Shown here: positions 38,089 to 48,631 of the stretch, one piece after another
How the letters are laid out: each line of letters begins with the position of its first letter
Position numbering within the stretch: the stretch's first letter is position 1
Assembly: GCF_014764705.1 (NCBI RefSeq)
Contig: NZ_JACXXG010000003.1
Location: 1 to 64,000, forward strand
Length of the DNA stretch: 64,000 nucleotides
Direction: 5' to 3'
Source of the DNA: Stutzerimonas kunmingensis
GTDB lineage: Bacteria; Pseudomonadota; Gammaproteobacteria; Pseudomonadales; Pseudomonadaceae
Notes under the pieces: model-generated
What the model was told of the DNA's origin: nothing
The model's database searches: none
Seen by the model: only the letters and a program-made list of their open reading frames with translations
Position numbers and translations under genes: made by a program

Positions 38089-39194
38089 GCGCGTTTCTCC
38101 TTTGCCGGCGTCTCGGCGGCTACCTCGGCCGGTTCGGTCTGCGGCTGGCGCAGCTTGCGGATCAGCTCCAGCTCGGATTGGAAGTCGACGTAGTGCGGCA
38201 GCTTCAGGTGCGAGACGAAACCGGCGGCCTCGACGTTGTCGCAGTGCATCAGGACGAATTCCTCCTGCTGCGCCGGGCCCTGCACTTCCTCGCCGTACTC
38301 GCCGGCACGCAGCGCGCGGTCGACCAGCGCCATGCCCATCGCCTTGCGCTCGGCATAGCCGAAGGCCAGGCCGTAGCCGCGGGTGAACTGCGCCTGCTCG
38401 GCGCTCTCGCCGACGAACTGGTTGACCATCTCGCACTCGGTCAGCTCGATCTCGCCGAGGCAGACCGGGAAGCCCAGCTCCTGCGGCTCGATCCACACCT
38501 CGGCGGTGCCGATGCGAATCTCGCCGGCGAACGGGTGGTTGCGGCCGTAGCCGCGCTGGGTCGAATAGCCCAGCGCCAGCAGGAAGCCCTCGTCGCCGCG
38601 GGCCAGCGCCTGCAGGCGTTCGGCGCGGCTCGTCGGCAGCTCCAGCGGCTCGCGGGTGAGGTCCGGCACCGGCTCACCGCGGTCGATTTCCGGGGTCATC
38701 AGGCCTTCCTCGCCAAGCAGGCCGAGTACCCGCGGGCAGTTGCTCAGCGTGGTGTTTTCATCCACCTGCGGGCCGGGGCGTTCGCCTTCGGCGAGCAGGG
38801 CGAAATCCAGCAGGCGGTGGGTGTAGTCGAAGGTCGGGCCGAGCAGCTGGCCGCCGGGCACGTCCTTGAAGGTCGCCGAGATGCGCCGGCTGAGCTGCAT
38901 GGCAGCGGTGTCCAGCGGCAGGCTTTCGGCGAAGCGCGGCAGCGTGGTGCGGTAGGCGCGCAGGAGGAAGATCGCCTCGACCAGATCGCCGGCGGCCTGC
39001 TTGATCGCCAGCGCGGCGAGTTCCTCGTCATACAGCGAGCCTTCGCTCATCACTCGCGCCACGGCGAGCGGCAGCTGCTGGCGAATCTGTTCGACGCCGA
39101 GTTCGGCGATGCCGGTATCGCCACGGCGCTTCTTCGCCAGCAGCGCGTGGGCGTTGTCGATGGCCTGTTCGCCACCCTTGACCGCGACGTACAT
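38085..39194 (-). CDS. phnI: C-P lyase subunit PhnI
   Basis: PhnI is the nucleosidase of the core: with PhnGHL it displaces adenine from ATP with phosphonate. The 369-residue protein matches the family from MYVAVKGGEQAIDNAHALL onward, with GYSTQRGYGRNHPFAGEIR and a Glu/Lys-rich tail. Its start overlaps the phnH stop by 1 bp and its stop overlaps phnJ by 4 bp. Confidence 0.96.
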   Translation of the reverse strand: MYVAVKGGEQAIDNAHALLAKKRRGDTGIAELGVEQIRQQLPLAVARVMSEGSLYDEELAALAIKQAAGDLVEAIFLLRAYRTTLPRFAESLPLDTAAMQLSRRISATFKDVPGGQLLGPTFDYTHRLLDFALLAEGERPGPQVDENTTLSNCPRVLGLLGEEGLMTPEIDRGEPVPDLTREPLELPTSRAERLQALARGDEGFLLALGYSTQRGYGRNHPFAGEIRIGTAEVWIEPQELGFPVCLGEIELTECEMVNQFVGESAEQAQFTRGYGLAFGYAERKAMGMALVDRALRAGEYGEEVQGPAQQEEFVLMHCDNVEAAGFVSHLKLPHYVDFQSELELIRKLRQPQTEPAEVAAETPAKEKRA

Positions 39195-39802
39195 CAGGCC
39201 ACCTCCTGCAGCGAATCGCCGATGCGCGTGCTACGCGGCAGGCCGAGCACTTCGCCTTCAGCGCAGAACAGGGCATCGAGCCCACGCGGGAAGTCATTGC
39301 GTGCGGCGCGCTGCTGCCAGAACGCCGGTTTCAGCGGCAGGCCGACCAGGCGGCTGCCGTCGATGCCTGGGCCCTGCCAGCTCAGCGCCGGGCCGCGGTC
39401 GAGCCGGTCGAGCTGGATCAGCAGCGTGCAGGACTGGTCCGGGTAGCGCTCGCTGCCGTTGTAGAAGCCGGAGAGGTCGTCCAGCGCGGCGGCGTCGAGC
39501 AGGGCGAACATGGCCTCCTCACGCGCCTCGACGATCGGGCAGCCGCAGTGGAAGGCCAGGTTGGCGCGAATCGCCGGGGTGTCGAAGGCCGGCGCCAGCC
39601 ACAGTGGTGTGTCGTTATCCAGCAGGCTCAGGCACAGCGCGTAGCTGGCGGCCTGCAGATGGTCGATGGCGGCGACGTTGACCAGCGGCTGGCACGTGCC
39701 CGGCTCGGCCAAGGACTTGAGCGCGGCGCGAAAGCTCTTCTGTGCATCCAGCACCGGGTCGGAGAAGGCGGCCTGCAACAGGTCGGATGGGGCGCGATTC
39801 AT
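39194..39802 (-). CDS. phnH: C-P lyase subunit PhnH
   Basis: The 202-residue PhnH has the PLP-dependent-transferase-like fold but no catalytic Lys. It is a core subunit of the hetero-octameric PhnGHIJ complex. The match is clear from DPVLDAQKSFRAALKSLAEP and LVGLPLKPAFWQQRAARND. It overlaps phnG by 1 bp and phnI by 1 bp. Confidence 0.95.
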   Translation of the reverse strand: MNRAPSDLLQAAFSDPVLDAQKSFRAALKSLAEPGTCQPLVNVAAIDHLQAASYALCLSLLDNDTPLWLAPAFDTPAIRANLAFHCGCPIVEAREEAMFALLDAAALDDLSGFYNGSERYPDQSCTLLIQLDRLDRGPALSWQGPGIDGSRLVGLPLKPAFWQQRAARNDFPRGLDALFCAEGEVLGLPRSTRIGDSLQEVA

Positions 39803-40248
39803 CAGTCTTCTCCTCGCAGCAGCGTGAAGAACTCCACGCGGGTAGTAGCGGTTTCGGCAGCCTTTTGCGCGGCGCGTCGGGCCTGCGCGGCGGCCAGCGG
39901 TTCGATCAGTTCATTGACCCAGCGGCTCTGTTGCGGGCCTTGCAGATGGGCATCGGCGAGCGCGGCGAGCTCGGCCTGGCGCTTGTCGCGGCCGGCGCGG
40001 TAGCTGTAGCCGGTGCTGCCATCGGCCAGGCGCACCACGCAGCGGGTGACGCTCATCTCGCCGAGGTTGAACGGCGCGCCGGTGCCGCCCATGCGGCCGC
40101 GCACCAGGGTCATGCCGATTTCCGCGGGGCGGATCAGCTGGTAGGCGCAGTCGCGCAGGTCACTCTCGAAAGGCGCCAGGTCGGCGGCGCTGGCGCGGGC
40201 CAGCACGGCCATCCAGCGCTGGCGCGGGGATTGTTCGCGGGTGTGCAT
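39802..40248 (-). CDS. phnG: C-P lyase subunit PhnG
   Basis: PhnG (148 residues) is the small core subunit; RMGGTGAPFNLGEM and GSTGYSYRAGRDKRQAELAA match the family. Start 40248 gives MHTREQSPRQRWM, which aligns with E. coli MHADTATRQHWM and has GGAG upstream; the earlier ATG 40260 overlaps the phnF stop. It ends at the phnH start. Confidence 0.95.
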   Translation of the reverse strand: MHTREQSPRQRWMAVLARASAADLAPFESDLRDCAYQLIRPAEIGMTLVRGRMGGTGAPFNLGEMSVTRCVVRLADGSTGYSYRAGRDKRQAELAALADAHLQGPQQSRWVNELIEPLAAAQARRAAQKAAETATTRVEFFTLLRGED

Positions 40249-40259
40249 GGGGTTCTCCA

Positions 40260-40967
40260 TCAGGTGGCGACCTGGTACTGGAAGCGGTCGGAACGGCTGG
40301 CCGAGAGGGCGATCTCCACCGGTCGCCCGCTGGCATCGCAGGACAGGGTGAACACCGACAGCAGCGGCATGCGCAGGGGCATCAGCAGCTGTGCGGCCTC
40401 GTCGCGATCGGCCAGGCGTGCGCCGATCAGGCTGAAACGGCGCGTCAGCGGCAGGTCGCGTTCGCCGAGGTAGCGGCGCAGCGAGCCGCCCTGGTAGTCG
40501 GCGAGCCGTTCGGCGTGGCTGGCGCAGTAGCGGTGGCGGATCAGGCTGACCGGCTCGCCGTCGAGCAGGCGCAGGGTGCTCAGCTCGATAAGCGCGGCGC
40601 CTTCGGCCAGTTGCAGGTGGCGCGCTTCCTCGGCGCTGGCGCTGAGCTGGCGACGTGCGAGCAGGCGCGCCTCGGTACGCAAGCCGAGGGCGGCCAGCGA
40701 TTCGCTGTAGGCGCTGTCGGCCTGCAGCGGATACACCAGCGGGCGCTGCAGCACCTGGGTGCCCTTGCCCTGGCGGCGCAGCAGGCGGCCTTCCTGTACC
40801 AGCTCGTCGACGGCACGGCGCAGGGTGTGGCGGTTGACCGCGAAGCGCCGCGCCAGCTGCATCTCGCCGGGGAGGAAGTCGCCGATGCGGTAGTGGCGCA
40901 GCTCGCCGCGCAGCACCTGGGCCAGTTCGAGGTAGAGCGGTTCGCTGGGTTGTCTAGACAACTGCAT
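40260..40967 (-). CDS. phnF: GntR-family (HutC-type) regulator PhnF
   Basis: The 235-residue regulator has an N-terminal GntR winged helix (LARRFAVNRHTLRRAVDELV) and a UTRA ligand-binding domain as in HutC. It lies inside the operon between the transporter genes and phnG and probably represses the operon. Start 40967 (MQLSRQPSEPLY) was chosen by alignment, although a GTG at 40997 is possible and the ribosome site is weak. A palindrome that fits HutC sites lies within its first codons. Confidence 0.9.
   Translation of the reverse strand: MQLSRQPSEPLYLELAQVLRGELRHYRIGDFLPGEMQLARRFAVNRHTLRRAVDELVQEGRLLRRQGKGTQVLQRPLVYPLQADSAYSESLAALGLRTEARLLARRQLSASAEEARHLQLAEGAALIELSTLRLLDGEPVSLIRHRYCASHAERLADYQGGSLRRYLGERDLPLTRRFSLIGARLADRDEAAQLLMPLRMPLLSVFTLSCDASGRPVEIALSASRSDRFQYQVAT
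40949..40962. promoter_or_regulatory. Internal HutC-type palindrome at the start of phnF
   Basis: GTTGTCTAGACAAC is a perfect 14-bp palindrome that contains GT-n-TA-n-AC, the consensus of HutC-subfamily GntR regulators. It lies in the first codons of phnF and may be an autoregulatory site; a related one precedes phnC. Confidence 0.6.
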
Positions 40968-41001
40968 GGTTTTTTCGAAGGCCGCGCAGGCCCTCACTCC
41001 G

Positions 41002-41796
41002 TCAGATGAAGAGCTTGCGCAGGCGCTGGGAGAGCAGGTCGATCAGGCTCACCACGGCGATGATGATCAGCAGCAGGGCGGCGGTCTGGGCGAACTGGAA
41101 ACCGCGGATGGCTTCCCAGAGGATCACGCCGATGCCGCCGGCGCCGACCATGCCGACCACCGTGGCCGAGCGCACGTTGGATTCGAAGCGGTACAGCGAG
41201 TAGGAAATCCACAGCGGCAGCACCTGCGGAATCACTCCGAAGATGACTTCCTGCAGCGCACTGGCGCCGGTGGCACGCACGCCTTCCACCGGGCCCGGCT
41301 CGATGGCTTCCACCGCTTCGGCGAACAGCTTGGCGAGGACGCCGGTGGTGCTGATCCACAGCGCCAGCACGCCGGCGAAGGGGCCGAGGCCGACGGCGAC
41401 GACGAAGAGCATGGCGAAGACCATCTCGTTGATCGACCGGCAGGCATCCATCAGTCGGCGCACCGGCTGGTAGACCCACCAGGGCACGATGTTCTCGGAG
41501 CTGAGAATGCCCAGCGGAATGGCGCAGACGATCGCCAGCAGGGTGCCCCAGAGGGCGATGTGCACCGTGGTGACCATCTCCTTGAGGTACAGCTGCCAGT
41601 TGCTGAAGTCCGGCGGGAAGAAGTCGGCGGCAAAGGTCGCCATGTTGGCGCTGTCGCGAATCAGCAGCAGCGGATTCATCTCCGCGCCTTGCCAGGACCA
41701 GGCCAGCACGGCTAGGCACAGGCCCCAGCCGAGCAGGCGCAACCAGCTGCGCTTGTCGTTGCCCGCCAGTGGCGGGGTGGTGCTCAGAGTGGTCAT
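41002..41796 (-). CDS. phnE: Phosphonate ABC transporter permease
   Basis: The 264-residue inner-membrane protein has about six hydrophobic segments and the cytoplasmic EAA-type loop [20 protein letters not shown]. It is the only permease in the operon, so the importer is a homodimer with PhnC and PhnD. It starts 62 bp after phnD and stops 34 bp before the phnF start codon. Confidence 0.95.
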   Translation of the reverse strand: MTTLSTTPPLAGNDKRSWLRLLGWGLCLAVLAWSWQGAEMNPLLLIRDSANMATFAADFFPPDFSNWQLYLKEMVTTVHIALWGTLLAIVCAIPLGILSSENIVPWWVYQPVRRLMDACRSINEMVFAMLFVVAVGLGPFAGVLALWISTTGVLAKLFAEAVEAIEPGPVEGVRATGASALQEVIFGVIPQVLPLWISYSLYRFESNVRSATVVGMVGAGGIGVILWEAIRGFQFAQTAALLLIIIAVVSLIDLLSQRLRKLFI

Positions 41797-41858
41797 GTTC
41801 GGTTCTCACAAACGACACGGACGGGGGCGTGGCGCCAGCGCGCCACGCCCGGCGTTGC

Positions 41859-42863
41859 TCAGCTGGCCTTGGCGGCGGCGTTCTTCTGCTCGCGCTCGGC
41901 CATGCGCTGCTCCAGCTTGGCCAGCTCGTCGTCGATGCCCTGCAGCTGCGCCTGGCGGTCGCTGTCGGAGAGCTTGCTGTCGGCGGCGACTTCGCTGCGC
42001 TTCTTGAACAGTTCCAGCTGGCGGATCGGCAGCAGCTGGTCGTTGTCGGAGGCGCGGAACGGTGCCCACTGCAGCGCGGCGAGAATTTCCTTCTCGGCCG
42101 GCTTGGCGCCGTAGCTCATGAAGAACTCGCGCAGCCTGTTCTTCTGCTCGTCGCTCAGGTTCTTGCGCCAGACCAGCGGGTCGGCCGGGATCAGCGGCGA
42201 GGTCCAGACGATCTTCAGTTGCGCGGCCTTGTCCGGCGCGGTGATCTCCAGGCGCTCCATGCCTTCGCTGTTGAAGGTGCCGACATCGACCTGCTTGTTC
42301 GCCACTGACAGCGCGTTCACTTCGTGGCTGCCGTTGAGGCTGCGCTTGAAGGCCTGGCTGGCGTCGACCTTGTTCTTGGCGAACACGTAGTAGCCGGGCA
42401 CCAGGTAGCCGGAGGTGGAGTTCGGGTCGCCGTTGGCGAAGGTCAGGCTCTTGGCGTTCTTCAGCACGTCCTCGACCGAGTTCAGGGCGCTGTCCTTGTG
42501 CACGATCAGATGGCTGTAGTAGCCCGGGCTGCCGTTCGCGGCGACGGTCTGGGCGAAGATTTCGCCGCCGGCGCGATCCACCGCCTCCATCGCCGACTTG
42601 TTGCCGTACCAGGCCAGATCGACCTTGTCGAAGCGCATGCCCTGGATGACCCCGGCGTAGTCGGGGGCGAAGAAGGCCTTCACCTCGTAGCCGGTCTGCT
42701 TGCTCATGTCGGCGAGGAAGGGGTCCCAGACGCTGCGCAGGTTCTGCGAGGACTCGGTGGAAATGATGCCGAAGGTGATGGTCTCGGCGGCCTGCGCGGT
42801 GCCGAACATCGCACCGGCGAGCAGCGTGGAGGCGGCGAGGGCGCGGCTGAAGCGTTTCAACAT
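41859..42863 (-). CDS. phnD: Phosphonate-binding protein
   Basis: The 334-residue periplasmic receptor has a signal peptide (cleavage at TAQA-AETI), then FGIISTESSQNLRSVWDPFL, DLAWYGNKSAMEA and FANGDPNSTSGYLVPGYYV, the phosphonate-binding pattern. A charged C-terminal coiled-coil-like tail follows. ATG 42863 has GGAG at good distance. It lies 48 bp after phnC. Confidence 0.96.
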   Translation of the reverse strand: MLKRFSRALAASTLLAGAMFGTAQAAETITFGIISTESSQNLRSVWDPFLADMSKQTGYEVKAFFAPDYAGVIQGMRFDKVDLAWYGNKSAMEAVDRAGGEIFAQTVAANGSPGYYSHLIVHKDSALNSVEDVLKNAKSLTFANGDPNSTSGYLVPGYYVFAKNKVDASQAFKRSLNGSHEVNALSVANKQVDVGTFNSEGMERLEITAPDKAAQLKIVWTSPLIPADPLVWRKNLSDEQKNRLREFFMSYGAKPAEKEILAALQWAPFRASDNDQLLPIRQLELFKKRSEVAADSKLSDSDRQAQLQGIDDELAKLEQRMAEREQKNAAAKAS

Positions 42864-42911
42864 GGAGGTCACTCCTGAGGTGTGGCGTTGGTTGTCGGGT
42901 TGACCTGCGGC

Positions 42912-43742
42912 TCAGCTGTTGACCAGCTGCAGCTGACGCGGCTCGGCGCTGTGGGCGCGATCGGAGAACAGCAGGCTGGCGTCCAGATCGGCGCCGTAGA
43001 GATCGTTGAGCAGGTGGTCGCTGAGTGCCGCCGAGGGGCCGTCGTAATGAATGCGCCCGCCCTTGAGCGCCACGGCGCGGGAGCAGTAGCGCAGGGCGTA
43101 GTCGACCTGATGCAGGGTTACCACCACGGTCTTGCCGTCCTGGCGGTTGATGTCGGCGAGGATTTCCATGACCTTGCGCGCCGACTCCGGGTCGAGCGAG
43201 GCGATGGGTTCGTCGGCGAGAATCACCTCGGCCTGCTGGGTCAGCGCACGGGCGATCGCCACCCGCTGCTGCTGGCCGCCGGAGAGCGTCGAGGCGCGCT
43301 GCGCGGCGCGCTCGGCCAGGCCGACGCGCTCCAGTGCGGCCATGGCCTGGCGCTTCTGCTCGTCGCTGAACATGCCCAGCGATCCGCGCCAGCGCGGCAT
43401 GCGACCGAGAAAGCCGAGCAGGACGTTGTCCAGCACGCTGAGGCGGTTGACCAGGTTGAACTGCTGGAAGATGTAGCCGATGTCGGCGCGCAGGCGGCGC
43501 ACCTCGCCGTGCAGACGGCCGGTTGCCTGAACCTCGCGGCCAAGCACCTCGATGCGTCCACCGGCGGAGCGGTCGCAGCAGGCCAGGCCGGCCAGATGGC
43601 GCAACAGCGTGGACTTGCCGGAACCGGACGCGCCGATCAGCGCCACCATCTCGCCCGGCTGTATCGCCAGGCCCAGGTCGAACAGCGCCTGCTTGCCGGC
43701 GAAGGTCTTGTTCAGTCGCTCGACTCGAATAGCCGCATTCAT
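42912..43742 (-). CDS. phnC: Phosphonate ABC transporter ATPase
   Basis: The 276-residue ATPase energises phosphonate import. Walker [10 protein letters not shown] is at residues 37-45, signature LSGGQQQR near 153 and Walker [13 protein letters not shown] near 174. It is the first gene of the operon, with its promoter region at 43743-43992 containing a HutC-type palindrome. Confidence 0.96.
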   Translation of the reverse strand: MNAAIRVERLNKTFAGKQALFDLGLAIQPGEMVALIGASGSGKSTLLRHLAGLACCDRSAGGRIEVLGREVQATGRLHGEVRRLRADIGYIFQQFNLVNRLSVLDNVLLGFLGRMPRWRGSLGMFSDEQKRQAMAALERVGLAERAAQRASTLSGGQQQRVAIARALTQQAEVILADEPIASLDPESARKVMEILADINRQDGKTVVVTLHQVDYALRYCSRAVALKGGRIHYDGPSAALSDHLLNDLYGADLDASLLFSDRAHSAEPRQLQLVNS

Positions 43743-43782
43743 GTCTTGCCCTCTCGTCTGCGCGGCCGGGGAGGTCGGCCAA

Positions 43783-43796
43783 CTTGTCTAGACGAG
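43783..43796. promoter_or_regulatory. Probable PhnF operator ahead of phnC
   Basis: CTTGTCTAGACGAG, with one mismatched pair, contains GTCTAGAC exactly as in the palindrome at the phnF start. It lies 40 bp upstream of phnC, where a repressor would block the operon. Confidence 0.6.
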
Positions 43797-43929
43797 AAGG
43801 TAGTCAGGCTCTGTTGCAGTCCCGCTAAGCGTCCGTGAACCTGCGATGACCATTCGGTGAAGCTTCGACGGTCAGCGTAGCGGCCAGTCGGCGCACGCAA
43901 GGCTTTGCCTTCGCGGCGCGCGCCCCTAA

Positions 43930-44757
<828 letters not shown>

Positions 44758-44829
44758 TCGGCTCCAGGAGGCGTGGCGTGCAACGCGCCGCGCCTGCTGC
44801 ATCCCCGGCAAACCGGCCGTCCAGACATA

Positions 44830-44850
44830 TCGTTAACCCAAACGTAACGA
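44830..44850. promoter_or_regulatory. Candidate MdcR operator (T-N11-A palindrome)
   Basis: TCGTTA-N9-TAACGA lies about 80 bp upstream of mdcA and has the T-N11-A core of LysR sites. The mdcR gene at 54107 encodes a LysR regulator of this operon. Confidence 0.6.
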
Positions 44851-44930
44851 TTGCGTCCGCTGCTTGATTGATGACCCTTCGGTCACGTCCCTACTGTGCG
44901 CTCCACAAGCGGAAAAACTGTGGAGTCGCC

Positions 44931-46598
44931 ATGACAACAACAATCTCCCCACCGCCGCAGTGGTCGCGTCGTCGCGCTGAAAAAGCCCGGCGTCTCGATC
45001 AGGTGCGCAGCCTCGCCGATGGCGTGGTGCTGCCCAGCGAGCGGATCGTCGAGGCCCTGGAACTGCTGATCGCCCCCGGTGATCGCGTGGTCCTCGAGGG
45101 CAATAACCAGAAGCAGGCGGACTTCCTCTCCCGCTCCCTGGCCAAGGCCGATCCCGGCAAGCTGCATGACCTGCACATGATCATGCCGAGCGTCAGCCGC
45201 GCCGAGCACCTGGATCTGTTCGAACGGCAGATCGCGCGCAAGCTCGACTTTTCCTTCGCCGGCCCGCAGAGCCTGCGCATCAGCCAGCTGCTCGAGGACG
45301 GCCTGCTGGAAGTCGGCGCCATCCACACCTACATCGAACTCTACTCGCGCCTCTTGGTGGACCTGATCCCCAACGTCGCGCTGGTGGCCGGCTTCCAGGC
45401 CGATCGCCACGGCAACATCTACACCGGCCCCAGCACCGAAGACACCCCGGCGCTGGTCGAGCCGACCGCCTTCAGCGACGGCATCGTCATCGTCCAGGTC
45501 AACGAGATCGTCGACGAACTGCCGCGCGTGGACATCCCGGCGAGCTGGGTCGATTTCGTCGTGGTGGCGGACAAGCCCTTCTACATCGAGCCGCTGTTCA
45601 CCCGCGACCCGCGCCATATCAAGCCGGTGCACGTGCTGATGGCGATGATGGCGATCCGCGGCATCTACGAAAAACACAACGTGCAGTCGCTCAACCACGG
45701 CATCGGTTTCAACACCGCGGCCATCGAGCTGATCCTGCCGACCTACGGCGAATCCCTCGGCCTGAAAGGCAAGATCTGCCGCAACTGGACGCTCAACCCG
45801 CACCCGACGCTGATCCCGGCGATCGAGACTGGCTGGGTCGAGAGCGTGCATTGCTTCGGCACCGAGCTGGGCATGGAGAACTACATCGCCCAGCGCCCGG
45901 ACGTGTTCTTCACCGGGCGCGACGGCTCCATGCGCTCCAATCGCATGATGTGCCAGCTGGCCGGGCAATACGCCGTGGACCTGTTCATCGGCGCCACCCT
46001 GCAGGTTGATGGCGACGGCCATTCCTCCACCGTCACCCGTGGGCGTCTGGCCGGTTTCGGCGGCGCGCCGAACATGGGCCACGACCCACGCGGTCGCCGC
46101 CATCCGACCCCGGCCTGGCTGGACATGGCCATGCCCGGCGGCGAGGCCCCGGTGACCATGCTCGAGCGCGGCAAGAAGCTCGTGGTGCAGATGGTCGAGA
46201 CCTTCCAGGAAGGCGGCAAACCCACCTTCGTCAAGCAGCTCGACGCGGTGGAGGTGGCGAAGAAGAGCGGCATGCCGCTGGCGCCGATCATGATCTACGG
46301 CGACGACGTCACCCACCTGCTCACCGAGGAAGGCATCGCCTACCTGTACAAGGCCCGCTCGCTGGAGGAACGCCAGGCGATGATCGCCGCGGTGGCCGGC
46401 GTCACCAGCATCGGCCTGCGGCACAACCCGAAGGACACCGAGCGCATGCGCCGCGAAGGGCTGATCGCCCTGCCGGAAGACCTCGGCATCCGCCGCAACG
46501 ACGCCACCCGCGAACTGCTCGCTGCTAAGAGCATCGCCGAGCTGGTGGAGTGGTCCGGCGGCCTCTACAACCCGCCTGCCAAGTTCAGGAGCTGGTGA
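44931..46598 (+). CDS. mdcA: Malonate decarboxylase alpha subunit
   Basis: MdcA is the acetyl-S-ACP:malonate ACP transferase of biotin-independent malonate decarboxylase. The 555-residue CoA-transferase-type protein shows [39 protein letters not shown] and [19 protein letters not shown] precedes ATG 44931 ([11 protein letters not shown]). It is followed by mdcB with a 1-bp overlap (TGATG), opening the mdcABCDEGH-madLM operon. Confidence 0.97.
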   Translation: MTTTISPPPQWSRRRAEKARRLDQVRSLADGVVLPSERIVEALELLIAPGDRVVLEGNNQKQADFLSRSLAKADPGKLHDLHMIMPSVSRAEHLDLFERQIARKLDFSFAGPQSLRISQLLEDGLLEVGAIHTYIELYSRLLVDLIPNVALVAGFQADRHGNIYTGPSTEDTPALVEPTAFSDGIVIVQVNEIVDELPRVDIPASWVDFVVVADKPFYIEPLFTRDPRHIKPVHVLMAMMAIRGIYEKHNVQSLNHGIGFNTAAIELILPTYGESLGLKGKICRNWTLNPHPTLIPAIETGWVESVHCFGTELGMENYIAQRPDVFFTGRDGSMRSNRMMCQLAGQYAVDLFIGATLQVDGDGHSSTVTRGRLAGFGGAPNMGHDPRGRRHPTPAWLDMAMPGGEAPVTMLERGKKLVVQMVETFQEGGKPTFVKQLDAVEVAKKSGMPLAPIMIYGDDVTHLLTEEGIAYLYKARSLEERQAMIAAVAGVTSIGLRHNPKDTERMRREGLIALPEDLGIRRNDATRELLAAKSIAELVEWSGGLYNPPAKFRSW

Positions 46599-47470
46599 TG
46601 AGCGCACTCATTGCACGACAGGCGCCGACCGCGGCCGAGCGCCTGGCCGATCTGGCGGTGCAGGCGCTGGTCGATGAGGCCGACCTGTCGCCCAAGCCGG
46701 GGCTGGTCGACCGACGCGGCAGTGGCGCGCACAGCGATCTGCACCTGGGGCTGATGCACGCCTCGGCGCAGTCGCTGTGGCCGGCGTTCGCCGCCATGGC
46801 CGATGCCGCGCGGTGCGAAGGTCGGGTCAGCCAGGCGCTGCGTGAAACCCTCGGCCAGCTGGGCCGCGACGGCGAAGCGGAGATGCTGCGCGTCACCGCC
46901 GGGGTCAACACCCATCGCGGCGCGATCTGGGCGCTGGGGCTGCTCAGCGCGGCGGCCATGCTGGAAAGCGGCGCTTCGGCCGGCGGGATCGCCGCCAGCG
47001 CGGCCGCCCTGGCGCGGCTGGACGACCCGGCCGCGCCGCACAACCCGGACAGTCACGGCGCGCGGGTCTGCCGTCGCTACGGCGTGCTCGGCGCCCGCGA
47101 ACAGGCGCAGCACGGCTTTCCCGCGGTCATCGAGCACGGCTTGCCGCAGCTGCTGGCCAGTCGCCGCGCCGGCGCCGGCGAGCAGAACGCCAGGCTCGAT
47201 GCACTGCTGGCGATCATGAGCAGCCTGACCGACACCTGCGTGCTGCATCGCGCCGGTCTTGAAGGGCTGACCCGCATGCAGGCTGGTGCCCGCGCCGTGC
47301 TCGAAGCCGGTGGTGCCGCGACCCTCGCCGGTCGTCGCCAGCTGCGCCTGCTCGATCGCGACATGCTCGCCCTCAACGCCTCGCCGGGGGGCGCCGCCGA
47401 CCTCCTGGCCTCCACCCTTTTCCTCGACCGTCTGGCGCCGCATGCGCCGGCGCCGACTGGGAGCAACTGA
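46598..47470 (+). CDS. mdcB: Triphosphoribosyl-dephospho-CoA synthase
   Basis: MdcB makes the precursor of the ACP prosthetic group. The 290-residue protein matches the CitG/MdcB family with [20 protein letters not shown] and [20 protein letters not shown] lies before ATG 46598. It stops 2 bp before mdcC. Confidence 0.95.
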   Translation: MSALIARQAPTAAERLADLAVQALVDEADLSPKPGLVDRRGSGAHSDLHLGLMHASAQSLWPAFAAMADAARCEGRVSQALRETLGQLGRDGEAEMLRVTAGVNTHRGAIWALGLLSAAAMLESGASAGGIAASAAALARLDDPAAPHNPDSHGARVCRRYGVLGAREQAQHGFPAVIEHGLPQLLASRRAGAGEQNARLDALLAIMSSLTDTCVLHRAGLEGLTRMQAGARAVLEAGGAATLAGRRQLRLLDRDMLALNASPGGAADLLASTLFLDRLAPHAPAPTGSN

Positions 47471-47472
47471 AC

Positions 47473-47772
47473 ATGGAAACCCTGTCTTTCGAATTCGCCG
47501 CCGGGCAACCCGCCCGCGGCAAGGCCCTGGTCGGCGTGGTCGGCTCGGGCGATCTGGAAGTGCTGCTGGAACCCGGTCAGGCCGGCAAGCTGGCGATCCA
47601 AGTGGTCACCTCGGTCAACGGCGCCGAGCAGCGCTGGCAGCAACTGTTCGAGCGGATGTTCCGCGAGCAGAACCTGCCAGCACTGAACATCGATATTCAC
47701 GATTTTGGGGCCACACCCGGCGTAGTGCGTCTGCGCCTGGAGCAGGGACTGGAGGAGGTCGGCCATGACTGA
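47473..47772 (+). CDS. mdcC: Malonate decarboxylase acyl carrier protein
   Basis: The 99-residue delta subunit carries the phosphoribosyl-dephospho-CoA arm on Ser25 in VVGSGDLEVLLE, the site known from Klebsiella. Its stop overlaps mdcD by 8 bp. Confidence 0.95.
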   Translation: METLSFEFAAGQPARGKALVGVVGSGDLEVLLEPGQAGKLAIQVVTSVNGAEQRWQQLFERMFREQNLPALNIDIHDFGATPGVVRLRLEQGLEEVGHD

Positions 47773-48631
47773 TGTGTCCGCTAACACCGTGGCCCGTTTA
47801 CTCGCGTCGCGCAGCTTCGTCGAACTCGGTGCCCGCCAGCGTGCCCGCGCACTGCTGGACGAAGGCAGCTTCCGCGAACTGCTCGACCCGTTCGATCGCG
47901 TCAGCTCGCCCTGGCTGCCCAAGCAGGGCATCGTCACCCAGGCCGACGACGGCGTGGTGGTGGCCAAAGGCACCATAGACGGCCAGCCGGCGGTGATCGC
48001 CGCCATCGAAGGCGCCTTCCAGGGCGGCAGCATGGGCGAGGTCGGCGGCGCGAAGATTGCCGGTGCGCTGGAACTGGCTGCCGAAGACAACCGCAAGGGC
48101 ATCCCGACCCGCGCCGTGCTCCTGCTGGAAACCGGTGGCGTGCGTCTGCAGGAAGCCAACCTGGGCCTGGCCGCCATCGCCGAGATCCAGGCGGCCATCG
48201 TCGAGCTGCGCGACTACCAGCCGGTGATCGGCGTGGTCGCCGGTTCCGTCGGCTGCTTCGGCGGCATGTCCATCGCCGCCGGGCTGTGCAGCTACCTGGT
48301 CGTCACCCGTGAGGCCCGCGTCGGTCTCAACGGTCCGCAGGTGATCGAACAGGAAGCCGGGCTCGATGAGTACGACTCGCGTGACCGTCCGTTCATCTGG
48401 AGCCTGACCGGCGGCGAGCAGCGCTACGCCTCGGGTCTGGTGGACGCCTATGTCGCCGACGACACCGATGCGATCCGCGCGCAGCTGCACGAGCTGTTCG
48501 CACTCGGCAAGCCGGTGCAGCCGCGCAGCCGTCGCCACGCCTGGTTTCTCCAGCGGCTGGCGGACGTCGATACCCGCACGCAGCTCGATGCTGCCGCCGT
48601 GCGAGCCCTCTACGAAGGAGATGCCCAATGA
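47765..48631 (+). CDS. mdcD: Malonate decarboxylase beta subunit
   Basis: MdcD with MdcE decarboxylates malonyl-S-ACP to acetyl-S-ACP. The 288-residue carboxyltransferase-domain protein has GGVRLQEANLGLAAIAEIQA and GVVAGSVGCFGGMSIAAGLC, which form the active-site crotonase-like fold. GGAGGAGG precedes the ATG. It overlaps mdcE by 4 bp. Confidence 0.96.
   Translation: MTDVSANTVARLLASRSFVELGARQRARALLDEGSFRELLDPFDRVSSPWLPKQGIVTQADDGVVVAKGTIDGQPAVIAAIEGAFQGGSMGEVGGAKIAGALELAAEDNRKGIPTRAVLLLETGGVRLQEANLGLAAIAEIQAAIVELRDYQPVIGVVAGSVGCFGGMSIAAGLCSYLVVTREARVGLNGPQVIEQEAGLDEYDSRDRPFIWSLTGGEQRYASGLVDAYVADDTDAIRAQLHELFALGKPVQPRSRRHAWFLQRLADVDTRTQLDAAAVRALYEGDAQ

Noticed and set aside
41806-43782. 658-codon minus-strand frame over phnC and phnD
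   Set aside because: Arg/Pro/Gly-rich shadow in another frame of the two well-matched phn genes.
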